DNA from: Thermoplasmata archaeon
GTDB taxonomy: Archaea > Thermoplasmatota > Thermoplasmata > B31-G17
Reading direction: 5' to 3'
Length of the DNA: 11,493 nt
Assembly: GCA_003649915.1 (NCBI GenBank)
Contig: QMTG01000026.1
Span: 1-11,493, forward strand
Positions 5,847 to 11,493 of the stretch are shown piece after piece. Under the pieces are notes generated by a model. That model was given only the letters and a program-made list of their open reading frames with translations. It was not told the origin of the DNA and did not search any database. Each line of letters starts with the position of its first letter. The stretch's first letter is position 1. A program made the position numbers and the translations under genes.

Positions 5847-6734
5847 ATGGAGGATCTTAGCATCTTTAATATACTGGCATCAAAGGGCGTGCCTGTTGTC
5901 TTCACAATTCCGCTCACTGATAGGGATTTTGAACGCTATAATTGTTATCGATGGGTGGAGAACTGCAAGATTACAAGCCTTTGCGGTTTGATAAAGCATG
6001 TTGCAGAGTTTAAGATGGATTCTTGTTATGCTGTAAGGTTGCCTATTGTTGTTGAGGGTAGAACAGTATTTGGCGATTTGGAGGAGGATTGTAGGGCAAA
6101 TATAAGGCTTAGTGGAATAAAAGCAGAGGTTTCAGGTTATAAAAGTGTTGTTTTCTCCAAGAAATACTCGGGAATTTGCATATTAGGCGCGCGTAGTATT
6201 CATTCTGTTGGGCGTGAGATACGAAGGGCTTCAGTTATTATGTACTTTGACTCGAAGTTTTGCAATGATGACTTGGGCAGGGCTGTGAGGAAGAGCGTAT
6301 TAAGTGCGCTTGGAGTAGATATAGCAAGGTTTGCATCTAGAAAGGAGACTACGGGCCATGGCACCTTTTGTGGCTTAATAGGCTTCCTTCAGGACATAAT
6401 GCACGGCGTTATTAGCTTGGAATGGCTTGGTAGAGATGCGGACTTACGTCCTCCTTTTGTTACCAAGGAAATAATGGGCGTGATTAATGCAAACAAACTA
6501 CCATGTAATAAAGATGAAGAATATGGAGAGCGTTACGATATAACTACAATTGCCAATACCTTACGTTCTCGTGGCGTTTTTGGTGCACCTGCATGCAATA
6601 ACTCGGTAAAAAAGGGTATCAAATGCCCTAATTTAACCGTGAGCCCACATACACCCAGCACGTATGTCATAGGTGGAACTATTGAAGCCATGCTTGCTGT
6701 TGCCAGAAAGGTTATTGATGAATTGGGAGTATGA
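5847..6734 (+). CDS. Unrecognised cysteine-rich protein coupled to larE-like gene
   Basis: 295 residues with no family I can name. It has 11 cysteines (33, 40, 46, 60, 82, 111, 139, 175, 220, 250, 260), including C33-x6-C40-x5-C46 near the N-terminus and C250-x9-C260 near the C-terminus. Distinct stretches are TTGHGTFCGLIGFLQDIMHG (168-187), GRDADLRPPFV (195-205), and HTPSTYVIGGTIEAMLAVAR (268-287). There is no signal peptide or membrane segment, so it is probably cytosolic. GGTGAT at 5835-5840, overlapping the larE-like stop, is a Shine-Dalgarno 6 nt before ATG 5847, implying co-translation with larE. By context it may supply or accept the substrate of the sulfur transferase, or carry an Fe-S cluster; both are inference. 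A faint likeness to biotin/lipoate-ligase folds (an HGT stretch after an RRAS stretch) was considered and is too weak to use. Confidence 0.85.
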   Translation: MEDLSIFNILASKGVPVVFTIPLTDRDFERYNCYRWVENCKITSLCGLIKHVAEFKMDSCYAVRLPIVVEGRTVFGDLEEDCRANIRLSGIKAEVSGYKSVVFSKKYSGICILGARSIHSVGREIRRASVIMYFDSKFCNDDLGRAVRKSVLSALGVDIARFASRKETTGHGTFCGLIGFLQDIMHGVISLEWLGRDADLRPPFVTKEIMGVINANKLPCNKDEEYGERYDITTIANTLRSRGVFGAPACNNSVKKGIKCPNLTVSPHTPSTYVIGGTIEAMLAVARKVIDELGV

Positions 6735-6804
6735 AAAAAATAAGCGCATGTGAAAATGTTGTGGGCAGTATAGGCAATTACTTAAGCCATTTACTTAATC
6801 AGTC

Positions 6805-7377
6805 CTAGACTAAATACCTGAGATAGTCCTTGCCCTCTTCAAGCATTTCATACGCCTTGGCCCTCACCCGCTCATATGATGCATAGGGACGCAGTTTCAT
6901 CCCCTTATAAAATATCACAAGTACTGGCACGTATGTGTACAGGATAAGGCTCAGCCAGACCCCAGCGCCGTATTCCATAATAATTGGAAATACTGCGGAG
7001 AGAGCAAGCAGAAAGAATATTCCTATGTATGAGAGGAAGGGTACCCATATCGTATACCTTCGTGTTGTCGTGTACATCCTTATTAAAAGGTTCTGGCTAT
7101 CTATAGCGCGCAGTATCAGGGGGCGTATCTTCTCGTCACCCTCCACTTCAGACAAGAGGCTATATAGATTAGATAGTCTCTTGTACGCTGTATCTACACC
7201 TATTTCAATGTAGAATATTAGGATTATGGCATACCAGAGTAGGGAGAATATTGTTACTAGCGCGTGGTAGTTTGTGAGGCGAAGGCTGCCAAGGAAGTAA
7301 AGGGCAGGCGTTGCAAGCACTGCTACCGGGAATACAGATATCAGGATTATTTTGAAGTTTTTCTCCTCCTTTTTCAT
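6805..7377 (-). CDS. Four-helix membrane protein of unknown function
   Basis: 190 residues from ATG 7377. Four hydrophobic helices are visible at about 8-31, 38-59, 109-133 and 136-157. Between helices 2 and 3 lies a charged, helical loop of about 50 residues (60-108), and a charged tail follows (158-190). No catalytic motif is seen and I do not recognise the family. ATG 7377 is preferred to an in-frame GTG at 7386 because AGGTG precedes it at normal Shine-Dalgarno distance. It starts 16 nt after the stop of the UspA-like gene and is surely its operon partner. A small membrane partner of a Usp could be a transporter accessory or sensor; this is inference only. Confidence 0.85.
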   Translation of the reverse strand: MKKEEKNFKIILISVFPVAVLATPALYFLGSLRLTNYHALVTIFSLLWYAIILIFYIEIGVDTAYKRLSNLYSLLSEVEGDEKIRPLILRAIDSQNLLIRMYTTTRRYTIWVPFLSYIGIFFLLALSAVFPIIMEYGAGVWLSLILYTYVPVLVIFYKGMKLRPYASYERVRAKAYEMLEEGKDYLRYLV

Positions 7378-7393
7378 CTTTCCCACCTACAAT

Positions 7394-7777
7394 TTATTCC
7401 ACAGACATCACAACAGCCTTCACCTTCCCTATTATTGATCTGTATACATTTCCTATATGAAAAGGCCCGCATTTCACGTCCTCTGCAGGAACTATAACTA
7501 TATCGCACCCTACATCTCCACATACCGATATTAGCTCATCCACCAAATCGCCCCTTGCCACTATTGCAGACGCTTTTATGCCCTCGTTTTCCAAATATTC
7601 AAGAGCCTCTTTCATCCTTGGATATGTGTTTTCTTCGAGGGGTACTAAATTGGCATTACCACCTTGCGGTGTGACAAGGAGCACAATAACATCATCTCCC
7701 TCTGAGTAAATCTCAGATGCCCTTTTCAGCAGTTTTTTTGGGTCCTTCCCTGCGTAAAGCACCAGTATTCTGCTCAT
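7394..7777 (-). CDS. UspA-like (universal stress protein fold) protein
   Basis: 127 residues with the alpha/beta order of a single UspA domain: an N-terminal strand MSRILVLYAGKD, a middle strand VIVLLVTP (30-37), a helix followed by IKASAIVARGDLVDEL, the strand DIVIVPA, and a C-terminal GNVYRSIIGKVKAVVMSVE resembling the family's closing helix and strand. Odd: the glycine-rich ATP-binding motif (G-2x-G-9x-G-S/T) is not intact; the loop reads EDVKCGPFHIGNV, so it may not bind ATP. ATG 7777 lies 27 bp from the box A at 7801-7808, indicating a leaderless mRNA. It is the first gene of a two-gene operon with the membrane protein. Confidence 0.75.
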   Translation of the reverse strand: MSRILVLYAGKDPKKLLKRASEIYSEGDDVIVLLVTPQGGNANLVPLEENTYPRMKEALEYLENEGIKASAIVARGDLVDELISVCGDVGCDIVIVPAEDVKCGPFHIGNVYRSIIGKVKAVVMSVE

Positions 7778-7799
7778 TAACTGGATTAATGAACAACTA

Positions 7800-7808
7800 T
7801 TAAATAAA
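7800..7808. promoter_or_regulatory. Shared A/T box between divergent genes
   Basis: TTAAATAAA read on the plus strand, TTTATTTAA on the minus strand. In the minus direction its centre is about 27 bp before ATG 7777, giving a leaderless UspA-like transcript. In the plus direction it would start transcription near 7830, leaving a short leader that includes the Shine-Dalgarno GTGGTGA (7834-7840) before ATG 7847. One element may therefore serve both genes. Confidence 0.4.
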
Positions 7809-7846
7809 AGTTTTTGTTAAAAGGTCTGATAAAGTGGTGAATAACT

Positions 7847-8143
7847 ATGGAGAGGGTTGTGTTTGAGGTTGTGGAAATACGCGGAAAGTGCTCTGTGCAC
7901 AGACTAGGGGATAAAATTACTATTGAGGGGGCAAGGATTGTGCTTGAGGAAACTGATGCACTATGCATACACGCACTTCCGTCTCTTCTCCACTACGCGG
8001 TAGCACTGAGGGAGGGGATTAGCCCCGTAAAACTGGGGCTTTCCAAGGATGAAGGTGTAGCCTATATTCAGTGCCTCGACCCTGGAGAGCCATACACGAG
8101 TGGTGGGACTGTTGTTTTCATGGCGAAGAGGGAAAGGAAATGA
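7847..8143 (+). CDS. TIGR04076 family protein
   Basis: 98 residues. Seen: the N-terminal VEIRGKCSVHRLGDKITIEG, then a cysteine in DALCIHALPSLLHYAVALREG, and a late YIQCLDPGEPYTSGGTVVFMAKR. This layout (GKC, an ALCxxALPSL-like helix, and a CxDPG/P close) matches the small uncharacterised TIGR04076 family of archaea and anaerobic bacteria. Three conserved-looking cysteines (in GKC, LC and QC) hint at metal or redox chemistry, but no function is known to me. Shine-Dalgarno GTGGTGA lies 6 nt before the ATG. The stop overlaps the next start as ATGA, so the downstream flippase gene was once translationally coupled to it. Confidence 0.75.
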   Translation: MERVVFEVVEIRGKCSVHRLGDKITIEGARIVLEETDALCIHALPSLLHYAVALREGISPVKLGLSKDEGVAYIQCLDPGEPYTSGGTVVFMAKRERK

Positions 8144-8528
8144 CAGAGTTTGACCTCAAAGACCTTGGGAGAAAGTCTGTGCTTGTTATGGCGTACAACG
8201 TATTCGGCGCATTCTCCGGGTATGTGGCACTTTTTTTCGTTTTCAGATATATAGGCCCAGGCACATGGGGTATTGTTGGCTCGGCAACAGCACTTGTGGG
8301 TCTTCTCACAATATTCACCGATCTCGGGCTGTCCCGCTCCACTGGTGCAGCCATTGCCACGCTCGTCTCGTACTCCGTGGGCAGTTATACCACTTCTATG
8401 AGATAATGGGGGGCTTCGCCCTCTTCCTTGCAATATACTCTGGAATTCTTTATATGTCAAACGAGCTGAGGAAAGATGACATTGAGTATATTCTGAATAT
8501 TTTCATAAAAAGGGCAGGGGCTAAATAA
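8140..8528 (+). pseudogene. Remnant of a polysaccharide flippase (COG2244-like), middle deleted
   Basis: From ATG 8140 the frame reads MTEFDLKDLGRKSVLVMAYN followed by membrane segments and RYIGPGTWGIVGSATALVGL and IFTDLGLS, the typical N-terminus of archaeal oligosaccharide flippases (RfbX/Wzx type, normally about 450-500 residues). It stops at 8406 after 88 codons. A second frame (about 8385-8528) reads GGFALFLAIYSGILYMSNEL and RKDDIEYILNIF, the typical last transmembrane helix and cytosolic tail of the same family. About 350 central residues are missing and the two ends are out of frame. The gene is dead unless the short N-terminal peptide has been kept. It overlaps the TIGR04076 gene by ATGA. 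Confidence 0.8.
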
Positions 8529-8672
8529 AATTGATTAAAAGCGTAGTTACAATTTGGAGATATTTGCATTACGTATTACTGCAGAAATCAAAAAAATTTC
8601 CCGTCATTGAGATATAGTATGCACAATATAGCCCGCTAAGGTGCAATAGGCATAAAGTCATTGTTTTTTCGC
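8529..8672. other. Gap between flippase remnant and top6A, nothing recognised
   Basis: 144 bp of A/T-rich sequence at the convergent end of the flippase relic and top6A. No stable hairpin, RNA gene or ORF with family features is visible. Confidence 0.5.
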
Positions 8673-9767
8673 TCATATTATACCAAGCATTTGAAGTTTT
8701 TCCGGTAGGTAAACATCAGTCACATAATCAAGCCCGTACTTTGCGAGGGACTGCTGCTCTGCCTTCTTCTTTATCCTAAGCATGAGTTTTATTTCCTGCT
8801 CCCAGAACTCGTCCTGAAACCTTGGGTCTTTTAACTCAGCATTCAGTGCGTTTATGTCCTGCTCGGTAAGTTTATCTGTCGGCAATTTGTAGTTCAGTAT
8901 ATCTGATGCAGTTATCCCTATGAACTCCGCTGATGGCGTTGCTAGGTATTCCGATATATGGGCGGTCTTTATCGCGCCGTACGCCACGCTAGCATATATT
9001 CTGAAAGACCAAGGATCTCCATCCGTGAAAACAACAACGGGCAGGTTGAGTTCCTCGTTCATCCTCTTTATTATCCTTCGCGTGCTTCTTGCGGGCTGGC
9101 CCTTTAAGTGCACAAGTATCGCCCTGAACTTCTCGTCAAACTCGTTCTCCACCAAGCGGTCAAACATTCCGCCTGTCTCTATTGCGATTATAAAATCAGC
9201 ATCACAATATGCAAACCTTACCTTGTCCTTCTCAACATTATATGGTATTGTGTAGCCCGAGTCGCCCACATCGTCCCTGCAGTTTATCTTCTTTCTTTCA
9301 CCCTTCCTGTTCACTTCCTCTATTGTTATATTTCCTATTATCCTTGCACCATCCTCTTCTGGCCTCAACTTAAAGTCCTCACGCAGGCACCTTGTCATTA
9401 TCTCTAAGTCTTCCACAAGATTATTGGAGTCCTCCTGTGCGTTGAATTTTGCCCTTCCCCAGCCCTCGGATATATAATACAGTTCCCTGAGAGTGGACGA
9501 CTTATTCTTTTCAATCATTTCCTTAATTAACGATATAACGTAAAGCGTTCTCAATATTGTGTATGCTTCGGATAACTTTTTTGCAGACCTTACACTCATA
9601 TTTACGCCGTACTTCCACACACCGTATTTTCTATCAAACCTTATATTGCTCTTGCTCCTTACGGGTAATGTCATCCTAGGTATCTCTCCTCTTTCCAGAT
9701 CATTGTATATTTCCTCAACAAGCCTCATAAGTTCGCTCAGTGCCCTTTTTTGGCTATCACTCACCAT
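8673..9767 (-). CDS. top6A: DNA topoisomerase VI subunit A
   Basis: 364 residues, Spo11/Top6A family. It cuts both DNA strands as the catalytic subunit of the A2B2 type IIB topoisomerase. Seen: an N-terminal helical part; a winged-helix CAP domain with RELYY at 94-98, in which Tyr98 is the expected DNA-attacking tyrosine, followed by ISEGWG; and a Toprim domain with IETGG (E197) and FTDGDPWSFRIY (247-258; D249 and D251 for Mg2+). The C-terminus ends LPEKLQMLGII. Start chosen at ATG 9767 because it gives the usual N-terminus (VSDSQKRALSELM) and follows GGGTGGTG within Shine-Dalgarno distance; an in-frame TTG at 9782 would add five residues. The ATG lies inside the last codons of top6B (11-nt overlap), so the subunits are translationally coupled. 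Confidence 0.96.
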   Translation of the reverse strand: MVSDSQKRALSELMRLVEEIYNDLERGEIPRMTLPVRSKSNIRFDRKYGVWKYGVNMSVRSAKKLSEAYTILRTLYVISLIKEMIEKNKSSTLRELYYISEGWGRAKFNAQEDSNNLVEDLEIMTRCLREDFKLRPEEDGARIIGNITIEEVNRKGERKKINCRDDVGDSGYTIPYNVEKDKVRFAYCDADFIIAIETGGMFDRLVENEFDEKFRAILVHLKGQPARSTRRIIKRMNEELNLPVVVFTDGDPWSFRIYASVAYGAIKTAHISEYLATPSAEFIGITASDILNYKLPTDKLTEQDINALNAELKDPRFQDEFWEQEIKLMLRIKKKAEQQSLAKYGLDYVTDVYLPEKLQMLGII

Positions 9768-11493
9768 GAGCACCACCCTCAAGCCTTACCTTTTTTACCC
9801 GCAGGGATTCAATACCCCAATCACCTGGTAGGGGCTCTGCACCTATAACGTGCACTGGGTTTATCCCGTCAAAGTAAACCTCGACACTGCTGATCTCATC
9901 GCTCTCCACGCCGTACATTTCCACCTCAACTCTATGCATTTCGCCACTTTTTACCCTCAAACGCCAGCCAATCCTCCCATCACTGTGTTTTTCGTCAGGC
10001 TCTGGAGCAAAGCGTGCCGACCCGATAACCTCCCTTGGTATCCTCGTGTACAAGTTTAGCTCTTTCTCTCCCCCTGTGTAATTCACAGTATTTATTGTTA
10101 ACTTGCACACACCACCATCGCAACTAATGGAGCTCTTAATCCACACAACATTCATTATTTTTGTTATTACTGGCACGAGGTTTGGAACTGGTCTATTCAA
10201 TATTTTTGCGCTTTTACCCGCAATTTCTGGTAATATCTCCTGCACGAGCTCGAACTTTTCCCTGACTTTCCCCCTTTTCTTCTTTTTGCTTAAATGAGTT
10301 TTCAGCATCCTGCCCGCTTTCTGCAACGCAAGCACAATCTCGTCCACTATCTCCGGCACAGGTGCTATCGCTTCCTTTGCTTCCGAAGTGTATGGAATCT
10401 TTGTGGAGGCAACATGAACTAGGATTATTGCAGGGCCGTAGGGGATGCCCTCGCCTCCTCTTTGGTCAAGACCGTATCTTCTCCAATCTACAGAAGATAT
10501 AGCCTTTGTTATTGCGCACGCGCCTGCTTGATATAGCAAGGGTACCTTGTTGGCAAATCTTAGTATTTCGACAGGTCTGTCCTTTGGCAAATCCCCACCG
10601 TACACTATCCCAACCTCTACCTGAAACGGGTTGCCCGAGTACACCTTTGGCGGTCTTGTTATTGGTGTGGTGTAGTACTCCGCCTTACCCCCGAGCACAT
10701 GCTTCAACCCCTTTCTTATAAGTTCCTCACCTATTGGGGATAGGCAATTAGTATCTGGAGGGCGAAGCCTTACCTCAGCAAATGCTTTCATGATTTTAGC
10801 AGCATCGTTTCTGCTCAGCATTCCCGGTTTGAGCATTGGATCCATACCTGCCTTTGCACACACCTCCTTTGCCTTCATCGTGCTCACGCTAGAGAACTCT
10901 GTGGCAAGGAAAGTATAGAGATGGCGTGCCCTTGTTTCTTTGAGCATTGAGAGAAAAGTGCCCAATTCTATACCATGGGGGTGGGGTTTAATTTCCACTG
11001 TTGGTCTCGGCATGGTTGTTGCCATGCGCTCAAAAACCATCTTATTACCCTCTGGATCGGTAAAAGTTATTCTTGCATGGGGATTTACTATTGCAGTGCC
11101 CTTTAGGTACTCATAGACTGATTGCTTGCCCTTTATATATCGCCCCTTCACATCAACCGTTACCCTTGTGCCGTGCTTCTTTGGGCTACCATCCTCCCCC
11201 TTCCATATAAGCACCTCCTCCTTAACAACCTCTGGCCTGTTTCTCTTAACATCAAGAAATAGTGTTATTTCGTGGGCAACATCCTCGTGCTCCACCTTTG
11301 ATATTATTATTGCAGGCTTTGCCGTTGTCAACTGAGCGTACATGACCACGCCCGATATTCCTATACCTTGCTGCCCTCTGGACTGGCGAACTGCGTGAAA
11401 CCTTGAACCGTACAATAACCTACCGAAAACTTCCGGTATCTTTCTCCTTACTATCCCGGGGCCATTGTCTTCAACACTTATCCTGTACACATC
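9757..11493 (-). CDS. top6B: DNA topoisomerase VI subunit B (N-terminus beyond window)
   Basis: 578 residues are visible and the frame is open to the right edge, so only the first tens of residues are missing. Seen: GHKL ATPase motifs SVEDNGPGI (6-14) and GQQGIGISG (40-48); an H2TH-like helical region about 195-260; and a transducer domain with RRYGLDQRGGEGIPYGPA (338-355) and KIPYTSEAKEAIAPVPEIV (365-383), where Lys373 is the expected switch lysine touching ATP. After a basic stretch (KKKKRGK) comes a beta-rich region, about 450-578, matching the extra immunoglobulin-like C-terminal domain known from Methanosarcina mazei and absent from shorter crenarchaeal forms. ATP binding dimerises B and gates strand passage by A. 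It is upstream of and overlapping top6A. Confidence 0.96.
   Translation of the reverse strand, partial: DVYRISVEDNGPGIVRRKIPEVFGRLLYGSRFHAVRQSRGQQGIGISGVVMYAQLTTAKPAIIISKVEHEDVAHEITLFLDVKRNRPEVVKEEVLIWKGEDGSPKKHGTRVTVDVKGRYIKGKQSVYEYLKGTAIVNPHARITFTDPEGNKMVFERMATTMPRPTVEIKPHPHGIELGTFLSMLKETRARHLYTFLATEFSSVSTMKAKEVCAKAGMDPMLKPGMLSRNDAAKIMKAFAEVRLRPPDTNCLSPIGEELIRKGLKHVLGGKAEYYTTPITRPPKVYSGNPFQVEVGIVYGGDLPKDRPVEILRFANKVPLLYQAGACAITKAISSVDWRRYGLDQRGGEGIPYGPAIILVHVASTKIPYTSEAKEAIAPVPEIVDEIVLALQKAGRMLKTHLSKKKKRGKVREKFELVQEILPEIAGKSAKILNRPVPNLVPVITKIMNVVWIKSSISCDGGVCKLTINTVNYTGGEKELNLYTRIPREVIGSARFAPEPDEKHSDGRIGWRLRVKSGEMHRVEVEMYGVESDEISSVEVYFDGINPVHVIGAEPLPGDWGIESLRVKKVRLEGGAHGE

Noticed and set aside
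6778..6798. Direct repeat TTACTTAA x2 (13-bp period) between convergent genes
   Set aside because: Only two 8-bp A/T-rich copies; not enough to claim an attachment site, terminator or repeat array.
9850..11335. Several plus-strand ORFs across the topoisomerase VI B region
   Set aside because: They are antisense to top6B, low in complexity, and lack recognisable domains.
1..11493. CRISPR array, insertion sequence ends or rRNA
   Set aside because: No regularly spaced repeats, no transposase motifs and no conserved rRNA sequence were seen on either strand.

Overview
The window looks archaeal and probably euryarchaeal. It carries both subunits of DNA topoisomerase VI, including a B subunit with the C-terminal domain seen in methanosarcinal-type enzymes. 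It has a tRNA-His with an encoded G-1 and no encoded CCA. Several start codons lie about 25-29 bp downstream of TATA-like (box A) elements with no room for a leader, which is the archaeal leaderless pattern. The exact lineage cannot be fixed by eye. A thermophilic euryarchaeon or Thermoplasmatota relative fits, but this is only a guess.

Layout. (1) Positions 1-3340 are accessory. Two paralogous DUF4143-type P-loop ATPases lie on the minus strand, the first cut by the window edge. Each has its own inverted repeat laid over its box A. Next come a decayed C-terminal scrap of a third ATPase and a frameshifted AbiEi-like winged-helix regulator (COG5340 type) behind a third palindrome. The region reads as a turning-over, mobile or defence-like locus. 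(2) Positions 3341-6734, plus strand, hold a compact cluster: a spermidine-synthase-like enzyme with unusual substrate-site residues, a CysH-type reductase with an iron-sulfur cysteine pattern, tRNA-His(GTG), a LarE-like PP-loop sulfur transferase, and a cysteine-rich protein of 295 residues that I do not recognise. Two enzymes with sulfur-chemistry signatures and one S-adenosylmethionine-derived transferase in one strand-coherent block make this the best candidate for an undescribed pathway. (3) Positions 6735-7846 hold a minus-strand pair, a UspA-like protein and a four-helix membrane protein. (4) Positions 7847-8528 are plus strand: a TIGR04076-family protein overlapping by ATGA with the remains of a polysaccharide flippase gene that has lost its middle. 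(5) Positions 8673-11493, minus strand, are the top6B-top6A operon, with an 11-nt overlap; top6B runs off the right edge.

Functional picture. Topoisomerase VI is a core housekeeping enzyme (decatenation and relaxation). The left end is accessory and decaying. The central cluster may make or modify a small sulfur-containing or polyamine-like molecule, but that rests on gene neighbourhood only. No CRISPR array, insertion sequence or rRNA was seen. No stretch longer than 300 bp lacks a gene or a gene relic; the longest such gap is 1124-1361 (238 bp).
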